A DNA stretch of 64,000 nucleotides from Pseudomonadota bacterium. GTDB taxonomy: Bacteria > Bdellovibrionota > UBA1018 > CAIMNF01. The first letter of the stretch is position 1. Every line of letters begins with the position of its first letter. Of the stretch, positions 18,285 to 26,461 are shown piece by piece. The stretch covers positions 54,814-118,813 of the forward strand of contig JAIXWV010000027.1 of assembly GCA_027491115.1 (NCBI GenBank), written 5' to 3'. A program made the translations under genes and the position numbers. Below the pieces are notes generated by a model. That model had not been told where the DNA came from. It did no database searches and saw only the letters and a program-made list of their open reading frames with translations.

Positions 18285-19016
18285 ATGGCATTGAATCGGA
18301 TAACCTACATCACCCTGTTTCCTGAGGCGATCGATCAAGGCCTCTCCCACAGCCTGGTCGGTAAGGCACGGGATGCGGGCAAGGTCGCATTGGACTTTGT
18401 TCAGATCCGTGATTTCGCACGCGACAAGCACCGTTCCGTGGACGATGTCGTATTCGGTGGAGGGGCAGGAATGCTGCTCAAGCCAGAGGTGATGCACGAA
18501 GCCTGGCGATCCGTGACAGGATTGCAGGACAAGACGGATGCCTCCGCCAGTCGACCTCACACCATATTGCTTTCACCTCAAGGGAAGTGTCTCACCCAGG
18601 AACGTGCCCGTGAGTTGGCGGCAGGATCCGGGCATTTGGTGGTGGTGTGTGGACATTATGAAGGGGTGGATGAGCGTTTCATTGAGACTTGCGTGGATGA
18701 AGAGCTTTCGATCGGGGATTACATCCTGACGGGTGGAGAATTCGCGGCCATGGTGCTGTCTGACGTGGTCATCCGCTTGCTTCCCGGTGTGGTTGGGAAC
18801 GAGAATTCTGTTTTGAATGACAGCCTCGAGGATGGACTTCTGAAAGCTCCTCAATACACCCGTCCCCGTGAGTTTCTCGGCAAGTCCGTGCCTGATGTCC
18901 TCCTTTCGGGCAACCACGCCCGGATCGAGAAGTGGCGCCAGGATCAATCGATCGAAAGGACCCGGTTGAAGCGCCCGGACTTGTATGAGGCGTATTTGAA
19001 GAGGGGTAGTAAGTGA
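18285..19016 (+). CDS. trmD: tRNA (guanine37-N1)-methyltransferase
   Basis: Makes m1G37 next to the anticodon, preventing +1 frameshifts. SPOUT-knot family hallmarks are visible: ITLFPEAI at the N-terminus, YEGVDERF, SIGDYILTGGE and LLPGVVGN, then the C-terminal helices. 243 residues is normal. The start ATG 18285 directly follows the T-run of an intrinsic terminator and has no RBS, so its expression must depend on terminator read-through plus an RBS-independent start, or on an undetected promoter. rimM, usually just upstream, is missing. The stop overlaps the next gene (GTGA). Confidence 0.96.
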   Translation: MALNRITYITLFPEAIDQGLSHSLVGKARDAGKVALDFVQIRDFARDKHRSVDDVVFGGGAGMLLKPEVMHEAWRSVTGLQDKTDASASRPHTILLSPQGKCLTQERARELAAGSGHLVVVCGHYEGVDERFIETCVDEELSIGDYILTGGEFAAMVLSDVVIRLLPGVVGNENSVLNDSLEDGLLKAPQYTRPREFLGKSVPDVLLSGNHARIEKWRQDQSIERTRLKRPDLYEAYLKRGSK

Positions 19017-19594
19017 GCCGTCACCGGATTGCAGTGGTGCTGCTTCATCACCCGGTCACCAACCGATTGGGACACCTGACCACCACAGCGGTCACCAACA
19101 TGGACATCCATGATTTGTCCCGGACTTGCCGGACCTACGAGGTGGATCACTTTTTCCTGGTTTCGCCCCTTCAGGGGCAGGAAGGTGTGGTGGACCGGAT
19201 CCTGTCCTACTGGGGAAGCGACTCGGCCAGAGAGTGGCATCCGGACCGGGCCGAGGCGCTCAGCCGGACCTGTTTCCTGACGAATTTTGACCAGGTGCGG
19301 AAAGTTTTGGTGGAGAGGTACCCTGATCTCCAAATGGAAGTAGTGATGCCCGACGCCCGCCCCTTGGGGGGACAAGTGGGCTATGCCGAGACCCGTGCTG
19401 AGTGGGCCGGACAGCCCTCAGGAGTCAAAGTCATCGTTCTCGGGACCGGCTGGGGAGTGGCTTCGGAATTTCACCCGCAGGTGGACCGGTTTTTGGGGCC
19501 GATCTACGGGCCTCAAGGACCTGAAGGATACAATCACCTTTCGGTGCGGGCCGCCGGAGCGGTGATCCTGGACCGCCTGTTCGGGATTCCTTGA
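19013..19594 (+). CDS. SPOUT-like RNA methyltransferase (PF09936 type)
   Basis: 193 residues. I recognise the Methyltrn_RNA_4 / COG4752 family: IAVVLLHHPVTN at the N-terminus, TTTAVTNMDIHDLSR, and a C-terminal SPOUT-like part (VIVLGTGWGVASE, then NHLSVRAAGAVILDRL). The family is typically found between trmD and rplS, as here, which supports a role in rRNA or tRNA modification; the target nucleotide is not known to me. Start is GTG overlapping the trmD stop, so it is translationally coupled. A weak possibility is that the knot is altered relative to SpoU enzymes. Confidence 0.85.
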   Translation: MSRHRIAVVLLHHPVTNRLGHLTTTAVTNMDIHDLSRTCRTYEVDHFFLVSPLQGQEGVVDRILSYWGSDSAREWHPDRAEALSRTCFLTNFDQVRKVLVERYPDLQMEVVMPDARPLGGQVGYAETRAEWAGQPSGVKVIVLGTGWGVASEFHPQVDRFLGPIYGPQGPEGYNHLSVRAAGAVILDRLFGIP

Positions 19595-19682
19595 AAAAAG
19601 GGTTGTCTTCAGCCGGAAGCCTTGATAAGCGTTAGCATTCCACAACACAAGTTTTTTGAACAATTTGTTCGGAGTTTAGACC

Positions 19683-20144
19683 ATGGCACAGAAGGTAGTG
19701 AAACGTAAATCCAGAAGAAAAGCCCAATATGACCGCTCCAGTGGCTTGTCTGCGGCAGTAGCGACCGTGGATGCAGGACTGATGCGCCAGGATCTTCCTG
19801 AGTTCTCGTCCGGGGACACCATCAAGGTGCACGTGAAGATCAAAGAAGGTGAAAAAGAGCGGATCCAGATGTTTGAAGGAACCGTGATCAAGCGCGGAAA
19901 TCGCGGCGGCGGCAAGTCCTTCACCGTCCGGAAGATGTCTCACGGAGTCGGCGTCGAGCGTATTTTCCTCGAGAGCTCTCCGAGCGTTGCCGAGATTGAA
20001 GTCGTGGCACGCGGTAAGGTCCGTCGCTCCAAGCTTTACTACTTGCGCGGACTTGAAGGAAAAGCCGCCAAGATCGAGCGGGATGTCCAGTCCCGTGAGT
20101 CCGCTGCCGCTTCTGCTGCAGCGAAGGCGACCACCAAGAACTGA
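19683..20144 (+). CDS. rplS: 50S ribosomal protein bL19
   Basis: 153 residues, longer than the usual ~115. The core is unmistakable: [44 protein letters not shown], and RSKLYYLR. It adds a basic N-terminal extension of about 25 residues ([15 protein letters not shown]) and an Ala/Lys-rich tail. It lies at the 30S-50S interface. An RBS (CGGAG, 19670-19674) precedes the ATG. The 88-base gap upstream contains an AT-rich stretch and a GAACA-ATT-TGTTC palindrome, a possible regulatory site. A terminator starts about 29 bases past the stop. Confidence 0.96.
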   Translation: MAQKVVKRKSRRKAQYDRSSGLSAAVATVDAGLMRQDLPEFSSGDTIKVHVKIKEGEKERIQMFEGTVIKRGNRGGGKSFTVRKMSHGVGVERIFLESSPSVAEIEVVARGKVRRSKLYYLRGLEGKAAKIERDVQSRESAAASAAAKATTKN

Positions 20145-20157
20145 TTCGACTTCAATC

Positions 20158-20850
20158 ATGAAATCAAAAAAGCCCGAGGCACGGGATCCGGATTTGAGAT
20201 CCGAAGCGGCCTCGGGTTTTTTTTTGCCTGGCACTCTTGTCATTGGAGTCGATGAAGTTGGTCGTGGCTGTCTTGCGGGACCTGTGGTGGCCGGTGCAGC
20301 GGCTCTCGAACCCGCAGTGCTTTTAGAACTCGGCTTCTTATCAGATGGATCGCGTCCGACGGGATCAGGGGCGCACCCCTTGCTCCGTGTGAGAGACAGC
20401 AAGTTGATTCCTGAAAACGAACGCGAACCCTTAGCTCATCAAATTGCTCCCTCGATCAGGGGTTTCGAGGTCGCCGAATCTTCTGTCGAAGAGATCGCCA
20501 CTTTGAACATCCTTCATGCTTCGCAGCTGGCCATGGCTCGAGCAGTCGAGGCCCTCGAGAAAAAGATCGGTAAACGGGCTGACCGGATCTGGGTAGACGG
20601 GAATCGTGTTCCGGAGTCCCTTCGTGATCGAGGATCGGCTCTCATCAAAGGGGATCTGAAGTGTCTGTCCATCGCCGTGGCTTCTGTGTTTGCCAAGGTC
20701 CATCGGGACCGTTTGATGAGTGAACTCGATGTCGCCTATCCGGGCTACGGTTTGGCGCGCCACAAAGGCTATCCCACCCCGGCCCATCAAGATGCCATTC
20801 GTAATCTGGGTGTGACCCCAGTACACCGCAGGGGATTCAAGGGAGTTTGA
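20158..20850 (+). CDS. rnhB: Ribonuclease HII
   Basis: Removes RNA from RNA-DNA hybrids and single embedded ribonucleotides. Motifs: GVDEVGRGCLAGP (Asp-Glu of the active site and the RG pair), VRDSKLI, then ASVFAKVHRD (catalytic Asp) and GYGLARHKGYPT. Two starts are possible. ATG 20158 gives 230 residues and places the rplS terminator inside codons 6-23. TTG 20224, directly at the end of that terminator's T-run, gives 208 residues beginning just before the conserved core. Neither has an RBS. The stop lies two bases from the convergent asparaginase stop. Confidence 0.92.
   Translation: MKSKKPEARDPDLRSEAASGFFLPGTLVIGVDEVGRGCLAGPVVAGAAALEPAVLLELGFLSDGSRPTGSGAHPLLRVRDSKLIPENEREPLAHQIAPSIRGFEVAESSVEEIATLNILHASQLAMARAVEALEKKIGKRADRIWVDGNRVPESLRDRGSALIKGDLKCLSIAVASVFAKVHRDRLMSELDVAYPGYGLARHKGYPTPAHQDAIRNLGVTPVHRRGFKGV
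20173..20225 (+). terminator. Intrinsic terminator of the rplS operon, inside the rnhB frame
   Basis: Eight-base-pair outer stem CCCGAGGC (20173-20180) / GCCTCGGG (20209-20216) followed by nine T (20217-20225). A small inner hairpin (CGGAT / ATCCG) sits in the loop. A-rich bases precede the stem, so it may also work on the other strand. Confidence 0.85.
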
Positions 20851-20852
20851 TC

Positions 20853-21896
20853 TCAGACTGCTCCGCCGGTTTCGTCGGAGAGAGGGCGGTCCCAGAGCCG
20901 GTCAAAAGCTTTTGGTGCAGGGGCAAGTAAGTGGGTCAGTATGGCCTTTACATAGGCGGCTTCGGGGGTGAGGTCGGCGCACCATTTGACTCCCGCTTTT
21001 TTCAGAATTTTCCCCGACTCGTAGGAGTCCATGTGGACAGGAGCGTGAGAGCGCTCGGTGATGGCCAGGAGGCGCGTACCATTTTTTTCCGCCCGTTGGA
21101 TGAAGTCCATGAAGTCCGGGTGCATCGTAGGGGCCGTTGCCGAGGGATAAAGGGTCAGAAGGATGGAATCCAAGTGTCTCAGCCAAGCGTCTTCAAAGCA
21201 CTCCGAGGGAAACCGCGGAGTGACTTCAGTCTTCAAAATGCGAGGAAGGGAGATTGGAATGGAAGGGAGTGAGTCGACCCAGGGAGATTGTTTCCGGATC
21301 TTCGGAAGCGAGCGTACAATCGACTCATAGTGGATTCCACTCCCGACGCGGGCCAGGCGTGGGAACCGTGGACTCTCGAAGGCTCCGAAATCAAAAGCGC
21401 TGTGCTTCCTGACCCGGCTCCCCAGGTAGACCTCGTCATGAAAGGCAACCATCACGCGGTTTTTCAATTCCCTTGGGCATTGTCCGGCGACTTCCAAAGC
21501 GGTCAAGAGGTTCGTGCGGGCATCGTTGCGGAGTGAATAGAGCGGCTTTTGGGCACCGGTCAGGACCACCGGACGGGGGCAGGGGCTCAGCAGCATGGAG
21601 AGAGCTGCCGCGGTATAGGCGAGGGTGTCGGTGCCGTGCAAGACCACCACTCCGTCGAAGCTTTTGGAACTCGAGCGGATCTCGGTCGCCAACTTGAACC
21701 AGTGTTCAAAGCCCATCTGGCAACTGTCGAGATTGAACACCACCCGGATGGTGCAATCGGCGATTCGGGTCATTTCCGGCACCCGCGCCAACAGGCGCTT
21801 CTTCAGGGCAGGTGCGGAGAGATCAGGGATTTCGAGGTTCTCATCCATTCCGAACGTTCCGCCGGTATAAAGCACGAGGATTTTGGGCCGGTTCAT
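20853..21896 (-). CDS. ansA: L-asparaginase, type I-like
   Basis: Hydrolyses asparagine to aspartate and ammonia; no signal peptide, so cytoplasmic. Both threonine motifs of the family are present: YTGGTFG at the N-terminus and VLHGTDTLAY, followed by the lysine in TGAQKPL. 347 residues matches type I enzymes. The start ATG 21896 is placed six bases after a TATACT box on the minus strand and has no RBS, another likely leaderless start. The divergent slyD promoter region is on the other side. Confidence 0.9.
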   Translation of the reverse strand: MNRPKILVLYTGGTFGMDENLEIPDLSAPALKKRLLARVPEMTRIADCTIRVVFNLDSCQMGFEHWFKLATEIRSSSKSFDGVVVLHGTDTLAYTAAALSMLLSPCPRPVVLTGAQKPLYSLRNDARTNLLTALEVAGQCPRELKNRVMVAFHDEVYLGSRVRKHSAFDFGAFESPRFPRLARVGSGIHYESIVRSLPKIRKQSPWVDSLPSIPISLPRILKTEVTPRFPSECFEDAWLRHLDSILLTLYPSATAPTMHPDFMDFIQRAEKNGTRLLAITERSHAPVHMDSYESGKILKKAGVKWCADLTPEAAYVKAILTHLLAPAPKAFDRLWDRPLSDETGGAV

Positions 21897-21902
21897 GGAC
21901 TC

Positions 21903-21908
21903 AGTATA
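21903..21908 (-). promoter_or_regulatory. -10 box of ansA, probably leaderless
   Basis: Reverse-strand TATACT (5 of 6) lies six bases from ATG 21896. I cannot find a good -35 hexamer at the right distance. Confidence 0.4.
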
Positions 21909-21980
21909 ACGAATTTAACTGACTTCCATCAGGATTTGTGATTGGCTCAGGGGAACGTTTTTCAAGAAAGGGCCTTTGCC

Positions 21981-22469
21981 ATGTCAGCACCTCAACGCGT
22001 CATTTCCTTCCATTACACCCTTACGGATTCCACAGGTGAAGTGATCGACACCTCCCGTGATTCAGAGTCTCCCTTCGCTTATCTGGAAGGTATGGGCCAG
22101 ATCATTCCCGGACTCGAGCGCGCAATGGCTCTTTTGAATGTGGGTGACAAACGCAAGATTGAAGTCACCGCTGCGGATGCTTACGGCACTTTTGATGACC
22201 AATTGGTCGTCGAAGTCCCGAAGGACAAACTTCCGACCACCGAAGACCTCCAGGAAGGCGATCAGTTTCAGGCCAACGGTCCTCAAGGCGAAGTCTTGTT
22301 GTTCCGCGTGATCGAAGTCGTGGGAGAGACTGTGAAGCTGGACGGGAATCATCCCCTGGCCGGTGAAGACCTGACCTTCGACGTGGAAGTCATGGGGATC
22401 CGCAATGCGACCGCGGAAGAAATCGCCCATGGCCATGCCCACGGTGAAGGCGGCCATCACCATCACTAA
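21981..22469 (+). CDS. slyD: SlyD-type FKBP peptidyl-prolyl isomerase
   Basis: 162 residues. FKBP domain (VISFHYTLTDSTGEVIDTS, PGLERAM, VEVMGIRNAT) with the inserted chaperone flap (IEVTAADAYGTF ... LQEGDQF), the layout of SlyD. It catalyses prolyl isomerisation and assists folding. The histidine-rich tail (HGHAHGEGGHHHH) is short but typical of SlyD, which binds nickel and other metals. ATG 21981 is chosen because AAAGGG lies 8-14 bases upstream and the conserved domain starts immediately. Its stop is four bases from the convergent regulator gene. Confidence 0.93.
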   Translation: MSAPQRVISFHYTLTDSTGEVIDTSRDSESPFAYLEGMGQIIPGLERAMALLNVGDKRKIEVTAADAYGTFDDQLVVEVPKDKLPTTEDLQEGDQFQANGPQGEVLLFRVIEVVGETVKLDGNHPLAGEDLTFDVEVMGIRNATAEEIAHGHAHGEGGHHHH

Positions 22470-22473
22470 TCAG

Positions 22474-23157
22474 TCAGATTGAAATATTTGCCCGCTTGAA
22501 GAGAGCATCTCGATTCAAAATTGAGATGCTCCTTCCTTTTTGGGAGATCAAGCCTTCCTCTTCGAACTGCCCCAAGGTACGGATCACCGTTTCGGTTGTG
22601 GTTCCCGCCCATTCGGCGATCTCTTTTCGGGTCCAGTTCTTTTCGTGAAAGTTCTCGCGAAGGAACAGAAGAGCTTCAGCGATCCGTTCGGGAGCGGGTG
22701 TCGAGGAAACCCGGTGCATCCGGGCCTCCATCATCCTGAAATCCTCTGACAATTGTTTCAGGAATTTGAGGGCGAGTTCCGGATTCTTTCCGACCAAGTC
22801 CAGGATGGTGGATCTCGGGATGAAGCAAACCTCGACCGGTTCGGACGCGATGGCAGAGCTCATGTAGGGTTCGTCACTGAAGAGCGCCCGGTACCCGACC
22901 ATGGAACCTGATCCGTAAACTTGGGCGATCTGGGTTTTGCCCTGATCGTCCTGGAGTTCGAGCTTCACCGTTCCGGACATGATGCAGAAGATGCCGGACG
23001 CCGGATTGCCCGAAAAAAACAGATTTTGCCCGGCTTTGAAGTGTTGGTGGAATTTGGCCTCATCGATCTGCTTGAGCTCTTCTCCCTTGAGTGAGCAAAG
23101 CAGGCTCTGGCTCCGGCTACCACAGTCCGCACAGCTCTTTTTTTGGAAAGATTTCAT
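22474..23157 (-). CDS. CRP/FNR-family regulator with N-terminal cysteines
   Basis: 227 residues: cyclic-nucleotide-binding-type effector domain (about 25-145) and a winged helix-turn-helix (WTRKEIAEWAGTTTETVIRTL, near 180-205). The N-terminus carries Cys9-x2-Cys12-x8-Cys21, and further cysteines lie at GIFCIM and VEVCFIP. This resembles FNR-type [4Fe-4S] oxygen sensing, where three N-terminal cysteines plus one central cysteine bind the cluster. The spacing is not identical to E. coli FNR, so oxygen sensing is inference. It immediately follows the O-antigen ligase gene (TGA then ATG). Confidence 0.88.
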   Translation of the reverse strand: MKSFQKKSCADCGSRSQSLLCSLKGEELKQIDEAKFHQHFKAGQNLFFSGNPASGIFCIMSGTVKLELQDDQGKTQIAQVYGSGSMVGYRALFSDEPYMSSAIASEPVEVCFIPRSTILDLVGKNPELALKFLKQLSEDFRMMEARMHRVSSTPAPERIAEALLFLRENFHEKNWTRKEIAEWAGTTTETVIRTLGQFEEEGLISQKGRSISILNRDALFKRANISI

Positions 23158-24438
23158 TCAAGACTCCTGAGGCATGGCACGACCTCTCCCCACCAGTATG
23201 GAGCGAATCGTGAGGATCAGACCCAGTGACAGCATCTGCTGGTGGAGCACCTTGCCCTCCCAGAAGGTGACATTGGTCAATCCGTTGAAATGAAGCAAGA
23301 CCAAAGCGACCGTGATTCCCCGGCTGGTGTCTCCCCAGCCCGGGAGTCCGGCTTCATCCGCCATGCTCCCCGTTTGCCACGAGAATCTCAATGTGAACAC
23401 GACAAAGACCAGATAGACGATCAAACCGAGGAGTCCGGCTCCGCCCAGCATCTCGAAATAATTGCTGTGGGCATGTCCCCAGAAATATTCTTTGTAATGC
23501 TCGGGGTCCTTTTCTTTGAAGTAATATTGCGACATCTCCTGTGTCGCCAACCATCCGATTCCCGTGACAGGTCGCTGCTTGAAATAGTCTAGATTGGCCT
23601 CCCACAGCCTGAACCGGTCCTGGATGCCCATGCTGTTCCGGATCCTTTCCTTCATCGCGGGTGTTTGTGAGGCCAGCCCCAGGGTCAGGGCCAGTCCGAT
23701 CAAGCTGGCCAACAGCACCTTCGGTTTGAGGTACTTCACGAACAGCAGAATCAAGCCGATCGGAATCGCGAGCCACGCGGTTCGTGCGTAGCTGAGGAAG
23801 AGGATGATCAAGCCGGAGACTCCCACCGATGCCGGGAACCAGGGGAGCTTTCGATCCCGCTGCCAGGCCCCGAGGGCGACTGCGAGGGCGGTGAAGGTCG
23901 GAAAGGGAATCACACTTGAGACAGAAAGGTGATGGCCCAGGAACAGGATCGCATGGAAGCGGTCTGGATTGGTGGGAATGACCTGGGGTTTCGGCCAACC
24001 GGTCAGGAACTGGATGATGGCGACCGGAAGCAGGGCGAGGAGGGTCCCCCACCAGACGCGGCGGAGAAAGTTGAGTGCCGGTAGGGAATTTGCTGCGTGG
24101 GTCTGGAAGGCCGAGACAAACAGAAAAGGAATCAGGAGGTACCAGAGCTTCTCGAATGCACGGAAACTGAGGACTGGAGCATGCCCGGCATAGGAATGGG
24201 GCCAAATGTGCATGGCAAGCAGGCTCACCACGCAACTCACACCGAGGAGGGCTGAGACCAGGGCGAAAGTGCGGGTACCCGGAATATCGAGTGCCTGAGC
24301 AGGAACGGACCGGCCGGAACGCAAGCGGGCGGCCACGAAAAACCCAAGTAGCATGCCAAAGCCGATATTCATCGGGCCCATACCGATCAGCGAACACAGG
24401 AGATAGAATGCCATCGAGACGGTTCCGGGCATGCTCAT
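23158..24438 (-). CDS. O-antigen ligase/polymerase family membrane protein
   Basis: 426 residues with about eleven hydrophobic helices. The Wzy/WaaL signature is the loop and following helix HAHSNYFEMLGGAGLLGL, plus FRLWEANLDYFKQRPVTGIG before it. Members either join O-antigen to lipid A-core or polymerise repeats; sequence alone does not separate the two. The ATG overlaps the stop of the upstream ABC transporter (ATGA) and its stop touches the regulator start, so the three genes lie on one transcript despite unrelated functions. Confidence 0.87.
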   Translation of the reverse strand: MSMPGTVSMAFYLLCSLIGMGPMNIGFGMLLGFFVAARLRSGRSVPAQALDIPGTRTFALVSALLGVSCVVSLLAMHIWPHSYAGHAPVLSFRAFEKLWYLLIPFLFVSAFQTHAANSLPALNFLRRVWWGTLLALLPVAIIQFLTGWPKPQVIPTNPDRFHAILFLGHHLSVSSVIPFPTFTALAVALGAWQRDRKLPWFPASVGVSGLIILFLSYARTAWLAIPIGLILLFVKYLKPKVLLASLIGLALTLGLASQTPAMKERIRNSMGIQDRFRLWEANLDYFKQRPVTGIGWLATQEMSQYYFKEKDPEHYKEYFWGHAHSNYFEMLGGAGLLGLIVYLVFVVFTLRFSWQTGSMADEAGLPGWGDTSRGITVALVLLHFNGLTNVTFWEGKVLHQQMLSLGLILTIRSILVGRGRAMPQES

Positions 24439-25955
24439 GCGAGTTTCCGTTTCAGATTCTTTTCCAGACGTCGTGCAAGGCGCACAAAGGGATAACCGAT
24501 AATGAAATAGAGGGCTGCCACCAGGACACCGAGTCCGAGGTGGTCAAAATAGGTCGATGCCAGCTGGGAGTAGACCGTGGTCAGTTCCACCATCGTGATC
24601 ACTGAAACCAGGGAAGAATCCTTGATGAGTGAGATGAAATCGTTGGTCATGGGCGGCAGGATGATCCGGTAAGCTTGGGGGAAGATCACATGGACGAACC
24701 GTTGAACCGGACTCAGAGCAAGGGCATGAGCCGCTTCGATCTGACTTTTTGGTACCGCTTCAATCCCGGCGCGATAATTCTCAGCCTCGTAAGCACCGTA
24801 ATTGAGTCCGAGGCCGAGCACTGCCGCCCAAAAAGGCGAGAACTGGATGCCGAGGTGGGGGAGACCGAAAAATATCAGGTACAGTTGGATGAGGAGAGGC
24901 GTACCCCGGATCATTTCGATCGTGATCTGGGCGATCTTCGACCAGGCTAGGTTTCCGTAGAGGCGGAGGACGGCGAGTAAGAGTCCGAAGAGAATGGCCA
25001 CGCACATCGCGACCACTGAGATTTCGAGTGAGCGCCAAGCACCTTTCAAAAGGAGGGGGAGCAGATCCAGATAGCGGGTCATTCTTTCACGGAAGGTCAG
25101 TGGGCGAGTCTTTTGGCCGATCACTTTTTCCATTTCGGATGGATCGTTCTCCAGCCGGCCCGGTAGACCGAGTGCCTCGGTGGTGTGCGGGTGAAGGAGA
25201 TTCCACTTCGCCAGGATCCGGTTGACCGCCCCGTCATTTTTCATCGCATCGAGATGGGTGTTGATCTCATCGAGCAATGGCCGGTTCTTATGGGACACCG
25301 CAATTCCGTAGAGCATCGATCCGACCGGCGGTCCAGCGATCCTGAGGCTCGGATTGGGGACCGCATAGTAAAGCGCGATGGGATAATCGATGAAGAATCC
25401 GTCGATCCGCCCACGCTCAACATCGGCGTAACCCGAGGACTCCTCTTCGTAAAACACCACCTGGGCTCGGGTCTGTTTCTGGAGGATGGAGTGGGCCAAG
25501 GAGGCCCGGAGTGTCCCGATCTTCTTGGTTCCGATATCGGCCAGTCCACTGATGGTGTGATCACCCGCTCGGACAATCAGTTGCTCGAAAGTCGCATAAT
25601 AAGGACGTGAAAATCCAACTTCCCTTTCTCGTTCGGGAGTGATTTCGATGCCATTCGCTGCCACATCATAATCACCACGCTCAAGGCCCGGAATGAGAGA
25701 GTCCCACTCGTTCTGGACGAAGACGAGCTTTCTCCCCATCCTTCCTGCGAGCTCAGAAAGCATGTCGAACTCGAATCCCCGGTACTGCTTTGGATTCTCG
25801 GGATCGACAAACATGTAGGGAGCCCCTGCTTTGGCGTCTGCCGCCCAACGGAGCTCTCCGGTCGAGGCCTGCGCATGGAGTGCTGAGAGTCCATTCACCA
25901 TCGAGCAAAGGCCAATCAAGCTCAGAAATCGTAGCAAAAACAGAGAGGAAAGCAC
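24435..25955 (-). CDS. Fused amino-acid-binding protein and ABC permease
   Basis: 506 residues. Signal peptide (to about residue 30, ALHAQA), then a family-3 solute-binding domain (30-260: GAPYMFVDPENPKQYRGFEFDML, ANGIEITPERE, DGFFIDYPIALYY), then a HisM/GlnP-type permease (290-500) with the ATPase-contact EAA loop (EAAHALALSPVQRFVHVIFPQA). Such fusions import polar amino acids. The ATP-binding subunit is not in the window. The start is GTG 25955, which lies six bases from a -10 box and has no RBS at proper distance, consistent with a leaderless message. Confidence 0.9.
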   Translation of the reverse strand: MLSSLFLLRFLSLIGLCSMVNGLSALHAQASTGELRWAADAKAGAPYMFVDPENPKQYRGFEFDMLSELAGRMGRKLVFVQNEWDSLIPGLERGDYDVAANGIEITPEREREVGFSRPYYATFEQLIVRAGDHTISGLADIGTKKIGTLRASLAHSILQKQTRAQVVFYEEESSGYADVERGRIDGFFIDYPIALYYAVPNPSLRIAGPPVGSMLYGIAVSHKNRPLLDEINTHLDAMKNDGAVNRILAKWNLLHPHTTEALGLPGRLENDPSEMEKVIGQKTRPLTFRERMTRYLDLLPLLLKGAWRSLEISVVAMCVAILFGLLLAVLRLYGNLAWSKIAQITIEMIRGTPLLIQLYLIFFGLPHLGIQFSPFWAAVLGLGLNYGAYEAENYRAGIEAVPKSQIEAAHALALSPVQRFVHVIFPQAYRIILPPMTNDFISLIKDSSLVSVITMVELTTVYSQLASTYFDHLGLGVLVAALYFIIGYPFVRLARRLEKNLKRKLA

Positions 25956-25961
25956 CTCACA

Positions 25962-25989
25962 GTGATAGCTTAAAAGGGGGCCAATGCAA
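25962..25989 (-). promoter_or_regulatory. Promoter of the ABC transporter operon, probably leaderless
   Basis: Minus-strand TTGCAT (25984-25989), 16-base spacer and TATCAC (25962-25967), which is six bases from GTG 25955. Confidence 0.45.
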
Positions 25990-25992
25990 CGA

Positions 25993-26406
25993 TTACTTCA
26001 CAGTGAGGGCCATTTTGAGGATGACGTAGCCCGCTTCGTTTTCGAGATAGAAACTGTAGTTTCCGTTCGAGATCTTTTCACCCGGGATTCCGATGAGGGC
26101 GATCTTGTCCATGGAGAATTGAAGCCCGGAGGGGAGAGGCGTGGGTCCGAGAATCTGGACCGAGCGTGGGACTCCTTCGTCGCAAGAAATCCGGTTGTCT
26201 GAGATGCGCTGCCCTTGTGAGTAGACGGGGTTGGCAGTCTGGAAACGGCAATTCTTCAATTTCGAGGCTTCAATCGGGAAGCTTTGCACCGTTGGAAAAG
26301 GATTCCCTCCGGTCAGTTCATCTTTGGCACGAGAGCACGCGTTGAGCGAAGTCAGGACCAGGATCGCACACAGGCCTCGGAAAAATCGTTTCAAGTTTTG
26401 ATTCAT
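25993..26406 (-). CDS. Small lipoprotein of unknown function
   Basis: 137 residues. Signal peptide with lipobox LTSLNAC, then a compact domain of about 110 residues. Two cysteines (KNCRFQ and RISCDE) may form a disulphide. The middle, with PLPSGLQFSMDKIALIGIP, looks like the Ig/putative-cadherin fragments often found in bacterial surface lipoproteins (the GLxxD.....G.P type). I cannot name a function. ATG 26406 has a strong RBS (GGAGGGG just before ACC-ATG), so this gene has a normal leader. Confidence 0.75.
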   Translation of the reverse strand: MNQNLKRFFRGLCAILVLTSLNACSRAKDELTGGNPFPTVQSFPIEASKLKNCRFQTANPVYSQGQRISDNRISCDEGVPRSVQILGPTPLPSGLQFSMDKIALIGIPGEKISNGNYSFYLENEAGYVILKMALTVK

Positions 26407-26461
26407 GGTCCCCTCCCGCACGACAGTGTGACACGGGTCATCTTGCCCGACAAGCCTGAAA

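Noticed and set aside
19658..19670. GAACA-ATT-TGTTC palindrome upstream of rplS as a LexA box
   Set aside because: GAAC and GTTC are five bases apart, not four as in the Gram-positive box, and rplS is not a typical SOS gene.
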